DNA of 6,015 nucleotides from Gammaproteobacteria bacterium UBA2955 (lineage in GTDB: Bacteria > Pseudomonadota > Gammaproteobacteria > Pseudomonadales > Azotimanducaceae). Shown here piece by piece: positions 1 through 5,674 of this stretch (its first letter is position 1; each line of letters starts with the position of its first letter). The translations under genes were made by a program, and so were the position numbers. The notes under the pieces are model-generated. The model did not search any database. It was not told the DNA's origin and worked only from the letters and a program-made list of their open reading frames with translations. Where the stretch lies: assembly GCA_002348825.1 (NCBI GenBank), contig DEBN01000122.1, positions 1-6,015 of the forward strand, in the 5' to 3' direction.

Positions 1-69
1 ATAAGCGGGCCGACACAGCAACGCGAGCTCGAAGCGTCGTTAACATCCATAGCTGCGGTGCGTCTGTAG
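1..69 (+). CDS. possible 3' end of an upstream gene (22 codons, unrecognised)
   Basis: The first plus-strand frame is open from the left edge to a TAG at 67-69. Its 22 residues read like a soluble protein tail, with a polar helix-like stretch (QQRELEASLTSIAAVRL) at the very end. There is no domain to recognise, so no function is given. Another plus-strand frame (from base 3) is also open, to a TGA at 75-77, and a minus-strand frame is open across the same bases, so the choice rests only on residue composition. It may be chance. Confidence 0.2.
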   Translation: MSGPTQQRELEASLTSIAAVRL

Positions 70-175
70 TCAAATGACTGGCACTGTCGAGGTGTGTACG
101 GTTCCAGCCTTGATACGCCCAATAGGCCGCGCTGGGCGCCGCGGCAGAAATTGCCGCTGCGCAGGTTAACTTAGC

Positions 176-196
176 GCGCCGGAAAATCGGCGCTTT
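176..196 (+). terminator. weak terminator-like hairpin
   Basis: A perfect 6-bp GC stem, GCGCCG (176-181) with CGGCGC (188-193), encloses a 6-base GAAAAT loop and is followed by only three T residues. It could end transcription of a gene entering from the left, but the T tract is too short for a confident intrinsic terminator. A second stem of the same size at 141-157 has no T tract. Confidence 0.2.
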
Positions 197-261
197 CACC
201 CAAGGCCACCAGATCCAATGCATGACATCTGAGCGAAGCATTCCATAACGTTCGACTGTAA

Positions 262-302
262 AAGTAGGCTTACCGCAAACTTAAAATCACAAGTAAGCTT
301 AA
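262..302. promoter_or_regulatory. imperfect repeated motif upstream of PhyH gene, possible operator/promoter region
   Basis: AAGTAGGCTTAC (262-273) recurs as AAGTAAGCTTAA (291-302), 10 of 12 bases identical and 29 bases apart. Each copy is close to a palindrome, and the second contains the perfect palindrome TAAGCTTA (294-301). Between them lies TAAAAT (282-287), a possible -10 element with no good -35 at the usual spacing. Paired near-palindromes flanking a -10 would suit a dimeric repressor or activator of the PhyH gene. This is inference from spacing and symmetry only; no regulator gene is visible in the window. Confidence 0.3.
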
Positions 303-315
303 CGACTGGACAACC

Positions 316-324
316 AAGGAGGGG
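316..324 (+). promoter_or_regulatory. Shine-Dalgarno site of the PhyH gene
   Basis: AAGGAGGGG is a near-perfect ribosome binding sequence; its GGAGG core (318-322) ends 10 bases before the ATG at 333. A second short purine run (GAGG, 327-330) is too close to be used. It supports 333 as the start codon. Confidence 0.75.
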
Positions 325-332
325 TTGAGGTC

Positions 333-1196
333 ATGCAAAATCCTTACGCGCCGCTCGAGCAAACAGGCCTCGTTATTGACGATCTGGATATCGGTGCGGT
401 AGTCGGTACGATTCGCGAGCAAGGTTATGCAGTGGTGGAAAACTTTCTGCGCGAAGACACGATTGCGAAAATTCGTGCTGCGTTCAATAACGATGTTCCT
501 ATTACGGAAATGCGCGCGATCGGTACTAAGACCGGCCGCACGTGGAGGGCGCACAACCTGCTTGCAAAAACACGCGCCGCCGACAGCGTTTTTCTCGATC
601 CACGCCTACGCGCTATCGTTGATGGGGTCATCGGTCGCTACAACCAAATCAACGTAACCACGTTGTTTAATACCCTGCCGGGTGAAACGAAACAATTTCT
701 GCACCAAGACGACGGCTTGTGGCCAATCCCAAGACCTCATCCACCTTTTTTGTGTAATGCGCTGTTCGCTTTTGATGATTTCACTCGAGACAACGGCGCC
801 ACCCACCTCGTTCCTTTCAGCCACACATGGACTAAACCGGTGGATCAAAGCGTTGAATCCATTCAAATCGAAATGCAGTCGGGTAGCGTAGTGCTATGGG
901 AAGGCGGGGTTTGGCATGCGGGAGGTGCAAACATCACCGAAGATCAGGAACGGATGGGGCTATTCATCAGTCACCAGGTCAGCTACCTGCGGCCTCAAGA
1001 GATACAACTTTTGTCCGTTCCCGCTGATGTGGTGCGCACAATGCCACAAAAACTCCAGCGTCTTGTGGGCTATCACACCTTCGGGCTTGGCGTAGACGGT
1101 CGCGATCCTATCGATGTACTCGCCGACGGCGTGGTGGTGAATCCAGAGGCACGAACTGCCAAGTACTGGCGGCAAAGCTACGGCATGAGCGACTAA
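333..1196 (+). CDS. phytanoyl-CoA dioxygenase (PhyH) family Fe(II)/2-oxoglutarate oxygenase
   Basis: This 287-residue protein has the usual length for a bacterial PhyH-family enzyme. Such enzymes couple oxidative decarboxylation of 2-oxoglutarate to hydroxylation of a small molecule in the cytoplasm. The double-stranded beta-helix core is visible. The HxD pair is His124-Gln-Asp126, in the stretch FLHQDDGLW; the family-typical turn DNGATHLVPFSH spans about 153-164; the distal iron ligand is His195 in VWHAGGAN; and Arg207, 12 residues on, is placed to bind the 2-oxoglutarate C5 carboxylate. All the metal and cosubstrate residues expected are present, so it should be active. The ATG is set by a strong Shine-Dalgarno site. 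It is a single gene on its strand, facing the hydrolase gene tail to tail across 27 bases. The substrate is unknown; PhyH relatives hydroxylate ectoine, acyl-CoAs and many secondary metabolites, and the neighbouring oxygenase suggests a catabolic role, which is inference. Confidence 0.9.
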   Translation: MQNPYAPLEQTGLVIDDLDIGAVVGTIREQGYAVVENFLREDTIAKIRAAFNNDVPITEMRAIGTKTGRTWRAHNLLAKTRAADSVFLDPRLRAIVDGVIGRYNQINVTTLFNTLPGETKQFLHQDDGLWPIPRPHPPFLCNALFAFDDFTRDNGATHLVPFSHTWTKPVDQSVESIQIEMQSGSVVLWEGGVWHAGGANITEDQERMGLFISHQVSYLRPQEIQLLSVPADVVRTMPQKLQRLVGYHTFGLGVDGRDPIDVLADGVVVNPEARTAKYWRQSYGMSD

Positions 1197-1223
1197 GCAG
1201 TTTGGAAATTCGACCCGCTCGCG

Positions 1224-2258
1224 CTAGTCGCCTTGGGGATAAAAAACGCCATTCAAAAACGTCAACATCTCATTCAAGGCTGGCGGCGCGTCTGCAGCAA
1301 AATTACTGCCGCTGTCGAGGAACGCATGGCTTCTACCCTGATGCTCCCAATACGTCGCGCTGTGCCCGGCCGCGAGCAATTTCTGCAAGTAATCCCGAAC
1401 CATTTGCGGTGTAGTCAGCGGATCTTCGCTACCTACCGTAAGCAGTTGCGGTGGCAGCGCCCGCGCCGTGCTTATCGGGATATTATGGATCGGCGATACG
1501 CCCTTGTATAAAGATGGGTGGCTTTGCACTGTATAGGCGTCACCAAAGATGCCGCGCGGCAATGCACCTCCCAGATACCAGAATGGATTCTTCCAAGTCT
1601 CAAAGCTGCCAGTACCACGATCGTATAAATCGAACGCGCCATAACTGAGTATTGCCGCCTGAACTTCCAAGCCCGAACTCTGCGCGATCTGTTCAGCGCT
1701 CCTACCCGCAGGCAAGTACGACGGTTTAAAGGACAGATTTTCCGGTGAATAGCCGCCGGAGCTAAGGCGGTGACCCAGGTTGACCACCGCGGCGCTCAAA
1801 TGCGCGCCCGCACTGTCGCCGGTCACAGCAAAACGCTCCCGATTGCCCTGATACCCACCGATATTTTCTTTCGCCCACAACACTGCGCCAAACACATCAC
1901 TGACAATCTGATCCAACGTTACGGTGTTGTCTTGATCACCCAGCAGACGGTAATTCACATTGCAGACCACATAACTGCCGTTGGTGGCAATGTACTGAGC
2001 CATTTGATCCATGATCGACTTGTCATTTATGAGCCAGCCGCCGCCGTGAAATATCATTAACACCGGATAACTCGCCTGACCTGAGGTCGGCGTGTAGATA
2101 TCCATGGTCAGGTCGAAACCGTCTGGCGACGCCCAGAGCACATCTTTGGCGACTATGTATTTGCTCGAGTCGTTGTACGCCTTCGGCATCTGCGGCTCTG
2201 CGCAGGCGAACAACAATCCAACGGTGATCGTGAGCCAAACATACTTCCGCGCGACCAT
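1224..2258 (-). CDS. putative lipoprotein alpha/beta-hydrolase, esterase (BD-FAE / HSL-like)
   Basis: The 344-residue product should hydrolyse a carboxylic ester. Counting from the chosen ATG, it shows the oxyanion-hole motif HGGGW (71-75), the nucleophile elbow GDSAG with Ser149, a likely acid Asp279 in GSEDPLTT, and the catalytic His311 in SHAFL, in the order of the alpha/beta-hydrolase fold. The NYRL stretch after the second strand is typical of the BD-FAE/carboxylesterase group. The N-terminus has Arg4-Lys5, a hydrophobic run and LLFAC, a usable lipobox with Cys19; Ala follows, so outer-membrane sorting would be expected, facing the periplasm or surface. About 30 residues rich in Ser, Pro and Gly after the elbow helix look like a lid or substrate loop. 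It follows the oxidoreductase gene by 42 bases on the same strand, probably in one transcript. A longer frame from TTG at 2273 is rejected because the Shine-Dalgarno site overlaps that codon. Substrate unknown. Confidence 0.88.
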   Translation of the reverse strand: MVARKYVWLTITVGLLFACAEPQMPKAYNDSSKYIVAKDVLWASPDGFDLTMDIYTPTSGQASYPVLMIFHGGGWLINDKSIMDQMAQYIATNGSYVVCNVNYRLLGDQDNTVTLDQIVSDVFGAVLWAKENIGGYQGNRERFAVTGDSAGAHLSAAVVNLGHRLSSGGYSPENLSFKPSYLPAGRSAEQIAQSSGLEVQAAILSYGAFDLYDRGTGSFETWKNPFWYLGGALPRGIFGDAYTVQSHPSLYKGVSPIHNIPISTARALPPQLLTVGSEDPLTTPQMVRDYLQKLLAAGHSATYWEHQGRSHAFLDSGSNFAADAPPALNEMLTFLNGVFYPQGD

Positions 2259-2266
2259 CGAACCGT

Positions 2267-2271
2267 CTCCC
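2267..2271 (-). promoter_or_regulatory. Shine-Dalgarno site that fixes the hydrolase start
   Basis: Read on the minus strand, GGGAG lies 8 bases before the ATG at 2258. The alternative TTG codon (2273-2271) overlaps this site and has no good purine run of its own, so ATG at 2258 is the better start. The resulting N-terminus is a compact lipoprotein signal. Confidence 0.6.
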
Positions 2272-2300
2272 AACTATTAGGTACTCACCGCAAAAGATCG

Positions 2301-3320
2301 CTAAACCGGATCCGCAATCTTCAACAACTGTTTGCCCAAATTCTTGCCGGTAAATAGCCGTTGCAACGTGTCTGGAATGTTGTCGAAGCCTTCTTGCACG
2401 TCGACCTGAAATTTCATATCACCATCAGCGATCCAGCCCAGCAGTTCCTTTATCGCCTCTGGCGCGCGAGCCATATAGTCCAAAATAATAAAGCCCTCCA
2501 TACGCGCGCGCATGGTCACCAGATTCATTAGATTCGCTGGACCCGGGACCGGCTGAGTCGCGTTGTAGCCAGAGATACCTCCGCACATGACGATTCGAGC
2601 TTTTAGGTTAAGGTGGTTCAATGCAGCTTCTAAAATCTCGCCACCGACGTTGTCGAAATAGACGTCGAGCCTATTCGGGCAGGTGGCAGCGATACGCGCG
2701 TTCACGTCTTCGTTCTTGTAATCAATAACCTCGTGAAAGCCGGCCTCATCCTTCAACCACGCACACTTCTCTGGCCCGCCCGCAATGCCAACAACCCGGC
2801 ACCCCTTGATTCGCGCAATCTGCCCTGCCACCGAACCTGTGGCACCCGCCGCACCGGATACCAGCACGGTCTCGCCCGCCTTTGGACGTCCTAAATCCAA
2901 CAAACCAAAGTACGCCGTAAGACCAGTGATGCCTAAAACCGACAACATCATTTCCGGCGAGACCCCAGCAGGCACTTTGGAAAGTCCCATTGGACCCTGA
3001 CCGGGCGCTGTGACCACGAAGTCTTGCCAGCCGCCGGTGGTCTGCACGAGGTCTCCCGCCGTAAAGTCCGGATGGCGCGATTCAGTCACCTGACCGATCG
3101 AGCCTGCGCGCATAGGCTCTCCAAGCGCCACTGGCGGCAAATAGCTCTCGCGATCTTCCATCCAGCCGCGCTGAGTCGGGTCAAATGACAGGTACAAGTT
3201 CCTCACCAACACCTCGCCGTCATTCACCTCTGGAATGGGCTGTTCGGTGTAGTCAAAATTTTCACGACCCACCATGCCTTGGGGACGCTGCGCTAACAGC
3301 CATTGGCGATTTGTGTTCAT
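2301..3320 (-). CDS. NADP-dependent zinc-free medium-chain oxidoreductase (PTGR/CurA-like enone reductase)
   Basis: This 339-residue protein matches the length and layout of the leukotriene B4 dehydrogenase/prostaglandin reductase/curcumin reductase branch of the MDR superfamily. These cytosolic enzymes reduce the carbon-carbon double bond of alpha,beta-unsaturated ketones and aldehydes with NADPH. The GroES-like domain includes LSFDPTQRGWM (about 44-54), and no structural or catalytic zinc cysteine cluster is present. The Rossmann domain starts with VSGAAGATGSVAGQIA (about 154-169). GIAGGPEKC (178-186) contains Lys185, placed to bind the NADP 2'-phosphate, and YFDNVGG (221-227) is the family's characteristic strand. 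The ATG at 3320 has only a weak GGA nine bases upstream. It lies 124 bases after the GST and 42 before the hydrolase, all on the minus strand, and may be co-transcribed with both. In context it could reduce an enone intermediate; the actual substrate is not readable from sequence. Confidence 0.92.
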   Translation of the reverse strand: MNTNRQWLLAQRPQGMVGRENFDYTEQPIPEVNDGEVLVRNLYLSFDPTQRGWMEDRESYLPPVALGEPMRAGSIGQVTESRHPDFTAGDLVQTTGGWQDFVVTAPGQGPMGLSKVPAGVSPEMMLSVLGITGLTAYFGLLDLGRPKAGETVLVSGAAGATGSVAGQIARIKGCRVVGIAGGPEKCAWLKDEAGFHEVIDYKNEDVNARIAATCPNRLDVYFDNVGGEILEAALNHLNLKARIVMCGGISGYNATQPVPGPANLMNLVTMRARMEGFIILDYMARAPEAIKELLGWIADGDMKFQVDVQEGFDNIPDTLQRLFTGKNLGKQLLKIADPV

Positions 3321-3359
3321 GTTATTGAGTCCAAAAATTGAGACCGCTGATAGTGCCCT

Positions 3360-3415
3360 AAAACGATTGCAGGCGCAGGTCTTGCGACCTCGGTAGCGAG
3401 TGGCGCTGACCCTGC
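3360..3415 (-). other. structured intergenic element between the GST and oxidoreductase genes
   Basis: In the GST-to-oxidoreductase transcript this gap could fold. An inner hairpin has the 5-bp stem AGGTC/GACCT (3390-3386 with 3381-3377) capped by GCAA, a GNRA-type tetraloop. It sits inside an outer helix formed by GCGC (3406-3403 with 3376-3373) and GCAG (3415-3412 with 3372-3369), interrupted by a 5-base bulge and a 12-base unpaired strand. A run of four T residues follows about five bases after the outer stem. It could be a partial terminator, an mRNA processing or stability element, or a REP-like palindrome. No riboswitch class is recognised. Confidence 0.3.
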
Positions 3416-3444
3416 TTAAGCGAGCGGACTGTCGGCCACAGAAG

Positions 3445-4203
3445 TTATTGGATGTTGTGGGAAAACTGTGCCACCGCGTTGGTTAAAATTTTCAATCCCT
3501 CTACATTCGCCGAGCGGAGGGTATCTATGCTCGGCGGTTCATCACGGATATCGCCAATTTGTTTTAGCGGGAAATGAACTTCATCGTAACCTCTAACGCT
3601 CTTCATTCGCTCTAGCCAAGAAGACAATCGTGGAAACTCGGAAAGATCGAGGATATTTGTATAGTCGGCGCTCAACTGCCCCACCTCCACGCACGCTGCA
3701 AAATCCGCAATAGACAGGCTGTCGCCGACCAAAAAAGCTGACGAACTGAGGTAGTGCGAATCCAACATTTCGGCTGCTTGCCGAAATAAACGCTGGGAAT
3801 TGGCCTGCATCTCCTCTGAGAAAACTAAATCCTTGCGCACTCGCGCAGCAACCATCATCGATGCTTCGCGAACGTTGCGATGATGAAAATGCAAATACGC
3901 ATCGACCCGCGCTTGATCTTGAGGGTTCGCTGGATAAAGGTCATGCCATCCTCGTGTTTTACACAAGTACGTCATGATCGCGTGCGCCTCTCCAAGCGAG
4001 AAGCCGGTTTCACTCTCTTCGAGACAGGGAATTGTGCCCGCAGGGTTCTTTTCCAGATAATCGGCATGTCGGCTGCCGTTTTTGCCGGGGTGGCCAGGGT
4101 TTATCATCCTAAATTCAAACGGTTGCTGCTTGTTTAAAAGCAACCACAGCACAGCGCGCACTGGCTGCGAGAACGGCAATCCATAAATGATGGGTGGCTG
4201 CAT
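3445..4203 (-). CDS. glutathione S-transferase, theta-like
   Basis: The 252-residue product resembles theta-class GSTs, cytosolic enzymes that conjugate or dehalogenate electrophiles with glutathione. The thioredoxin-fold N-domain begins at once: IIYGLPFSQPVRAV (5-18), with Ser12 in the position of the theta catalytic serine. NPAGTIPCL (53-61) carries the cis-proline Pro59, and GEAHAI (71-76) carries the glutathione-binding acidic residue Glu72. The helical C-domain has RVDAYLHFHH (99-108) and LVGDSLSIADF (158-168), including the conserved folding-motif Asp167. Theta enzymes usually have Ser after the Glu; here it is Ala73, which may alter glutathione binding. The ATG at 4203 is preferred over an upstream TTG (4293) or ATG (4281) because of a GGAGGT site and because the extra 30 residues, arginine-rich and low in complexity, precede the first strand. 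It leads the minus-strand group and is divergent from the Rieske gene. Substrate unknown; it may remove reactive products of ring oxygenation. Confidence 0.9.
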   Translation of the reverse strand: MQPPIIYGLPFSQPVRAVLWLLLNKQQPFEFRMINPGHPGKNGSRHADYLEKNPAGTIPCLEESETGFSLGEAHAIMTYLCKTRGWHDLYPANPQDQARVDAYLHFHHRNVREASMMVAARVRKDLVFSEEMQANSQRLFRQAAEMLDSHYLSSSAFLVGDSLSIADFAACVEVGQLSADYTNILDLSEFPRLSSWLERMKSVRGYDEVHFPLKQIGDIRDEPPSIDTLRSANVEGLKILTNAVAQFSHNIQ

Positions 4204-4207
4204 AATG

Positions 4208-4213
4208 ACCTCC
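4208..4213 (-). promoter_or_regulatory. Shine-Dalgarno site that fixes the GST start
   Basis: On the minus strand a perfect GGAGGT lies 4 bases before the ATG at 4203. Neither the in-frame TTG at 4293 nor the ATG at 4281 has a comparable site, so the shorter 252-residue protein is chosen. Confidence 0.7.
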
Positions 4214-4218
4214 GTATC

Positions 4219-4239
4219 TGGCCTTATTCGTGGCCTTAT
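4219..4239. repeat. 9-bp tandem direct repeat in the GST leader, possible operator
   Basis: TGGCCTTAT occurs perfectly at 4219-4227 and again at 4231-4239, a 12-base period, just upstream of the GST ribosome binding site. If the extended -10 at 4272-4280 is used, the repeats lie about 26 to 47 bases into the transcript. Close direct repeats next to a start could bind a regulator or act in the leader RNA. Read as protein they give the repeated RIR-P pattern in the discarded upstream extension of the GST frame. Function is inference. Confidence 0.35.
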
Positions 4240-4271
4240 CCTGTCTCTAATTGGTGAAAAGTTTCGCAAAG

Positions 4272-4280
4272 ATTGTAGCA
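4272..4280 (-). promoter_or_regulatory. candidate extended -10 promoter of the GST gene
   Basis: On the minus strand TGCTACAAT combines an extended TGn with TACAAT, one mismatch from the sigma-70 consensus -10. No good -35 is present at 17 bases (GAAAAG-like), which extended -10 promoters can tolerate. A start near 4265 would give a leader of about 60 bases and would place both longer GST starts (4281 and 4293) outside the transcript, agreeing with the ATG at 4203. Confidence 0.4.
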
Positions 4281-4453
4281 TCGCGATTTGCAACTTTTCC
4301 CGCGCCAGCAGCGCGCCGCCAAACGCAGCCAGGCTCTAAAGCTTCGACGCACGCCGAGCCCATACGTTCCTTGTGAAATTTTTAGCTATCCGCGATGGTT
4401 TTCAGGTAGTTTTAGGCCCAACGCTATGAATAGTCGACCATTGGATATTTCAA

Positions 4454-5644
4454 ATGGACAAACCAACACAGCAGAAAATTCTTGCGCAGCTTTCCGAAGG
4501 CTTTATCAACAAGACAAGCGCCTCTGCCAGCGCAGCTGTCAAAGCGCCGGTAACGGAGTTCACATGTACCGAGCGGCTTGAGCAGGAAAAACGAACTTTT
4601 TTCCGAGAAACCCCTCTGTTAATGGGTCTGAGTACCGATTTACCCGATACCGACACCTACGTCGCCACTAACGAAACGGGACAACCGCTGTTGATGACTC
4701 GGGACGCCCACGGGAGATTTCGCGCATTCCTGAACGTATGCAGGCACCGAGGTGCACAAATCGCAGCACCGGGGCGTGGCAGAAAGCGACGATTTACCTG
4801 CCCTTTTCACGCTTGGAACTTCAGCAACACTGGAGAACTCATAGCGATCAACAGAGAATCCAGTTTCGGTTGCGTTGAGAAAGACGACTTCGGCCTCACC
4901 GAGTTACCAGCGCTCGAGGCCCACGGCATGCTTTGGGTTCGGCCCTCTACCGGACCCATGTTTACCGAAGCAGACGTACTCGGCGGACTTTCTGAGGATT
5001 TTCGTAATTGGCTGGAGCAGGAGCACCCGTTCTCCGAAGAGCAGGTCATAGACGCCAACATCAATTGGAAGTTAGCCATCGACACGTTTGGCGAGAACTA
5101 CCACTTCGACGTGCTGCATAGCGCGTCGTTGGCAAACGACATCGTGGGCAATCTGCAAACATGGGACACGTTTGAAAGAAACGGCAGGATGGTATTCGCC
5201 GGCAAAGAAGCGTTTCGCTACGTACACGAAAACAAGGTGCCAATCGAATACTGGCCCTATCGCGAAGTTACTCTGAATGTCTATTTCCTTTATCCAAACT
5301 GCATTCTATTGGTGGATAACGCAGGTGTAGATGTTCTGAAAATGTATCCAGACGCCGATAACCCAGCGAAATCGAAAACGTACCACAGCCACTACCTGCG
5401 ACCGGAACACAAAGAACAAATTCAACTGCAGGGCAGCGAACACCCAAAGGAAAGTCGTTTTGAGGGCTTCAACAGAGTGGTCGTGGACGAGGACTATGCC
5501 GCCGCCGAGACGGTGCAAGCCGCCGCGGCTTCGGGCGCCCAAGAGCATTATATTTTCGGTAAAAACGAACCCGCACTACAGCATTATCACAATACTCACC
5601 GACAGGGTCTCGGACTGACACCGCTGCAAGCGTATTTAGAGTAA
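4454..5644 (+). CDS. Rieske-type aromatic ring-hydroxylating oxygenase, alpha subunit
   Basis: The 396-residue protein is the catalytic subunit of a Rieske non-heme iron oxygenase, which uses electrons from a reductase to insert oxygen into a ring, a methyl group or another C-H bond. The Rieske cluster ligands are Cys96-x-His98, then 17 residues, then Cys116-x2-His119. The catalytic domain starts with NINWKLAIDTFGENYH (202-217); Glu214-x2-His217-x4-His222 gives the two iron histidines, and Asp347 in the DED/VQ stretch (345-355) is the likely third ligand. The residue bridging the Rieske and iron centres is Glu214 where many dioxygenases have Asp, as in the carnitine oxygenase CntA type. The in-frame stop at 4427-4429 leaves ATG 4454 as the first start; its ribosome site is weak (GGA at 4443-4445). 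The transporter begins 30 bases later. No beta subunit, ferredoxin or reductase gene is in the window, so it is either an alpha-only enzyme or partnered elsewhere. Substrate unknown. Confidence 0.93.
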   Translation: MDKPTQQKILAQLSEGFINKTSASASAAVKAPVTEFTCTERLEQEKRTFFRETPLLMGLSTDLPDTDTYVATNETGQPLLMTRDAHGRFRAFLNVCRHRGAQIAAPGRGRKRRFTCPFHAWNFSNTGELIAINRESSFGCVEKDDFGLTELPALEAHGMLWVRPSTGPMFTEADVLGGLSEDFRNWLEQEHPFSEEQVIDANINWKLAIDTFGENYHFDVLHSASLANDIVGNLQTWDTFERNGRMVFAGKEAFRYVHENKVPIEYWPYREVTLNVYFLYPNCILLVDNAGVDVLKMYPDADNPAKSKTYHSHYLRPEHKEQIQLQGSEHPKESRFEGFNRVVVDEDYAAAETVQAAAASGAQEHYIFGKNEPALQHYHNTHRQGLGLTPLQAYLE

Positions 5645-5658
5645 GGCACAGCATACTC

Positions 5659-5666
5659 AAGGGGAG
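5659..5666 (+). promoter_or_regulatory. Shine-Dalgarno site of the transporter gene
   Basis: AAGGGGAG ends 8 bases before the ATG at 5675, within the 30-base gap after the Rieske gene. It supports this ATG and translation of the transporter from a shared mRNA with the Rieske gene. Confidence 0.6.
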
Positions 5667-5674
5667 CAAAGTCT

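Larger units (their letters stand above)
1..332. other. 332-base stretch with no convincing complete gene; upstream region of the PhyH gene
   Basis: Apart from the possible gene tail at 1-69, I see no supported coding region. A minus-strand frame is open from an ATG at 241 (a second ATG at 223) to the left edge, about 80 codons. Its product is unusually tryptophan-rich near the start (MHWIWWPW), neither ATG has a Shine-Dalgarno site at a normal distance, and no family is recognisable, so it is noted here and not called as a gene. Two perfect 6-bp hairpins lie close together: GCGGCA/TGCCGC at 141-157 and GCGCCG/CGGCGC at 176-193. From about 240 on the sequence becomes AT-richer, as expected for a promoter region ahead of the gene at 333. 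Confidence 0.5.

Noticed and set aside
270..554. 94-codon minus-strand open frame over the PhyH start
   Set aside because: It lies opposite the 5' part of the PhyH gene, whose motifs and ribosome site are clear; its product has no recognisable domain.
1197..1223. Possible bidirectional terminator between the converging PhyH and hydrolase genes
   Set aside because: Only a 4-bp CGAC/GTCG pairing is visible, extending into the hydrolase end, with no T tract on either strand.
1770..2060. 96-codon plus-strand frame inside the hydrolase gene
   Set aside because: It is antisense to the catalytic core (nucleophile elbow and HGGGW region) of a well-supported hydrolase, and shows no domain of its own.
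4288..4581. 97-codon plus-strand frame overlapping the Rieske start
   Set aside because: It begins with a non-ATG codon, has no ribosome site and runs into the Rieske gene in a different frame; its product is low in complexity and unlike any family I know.
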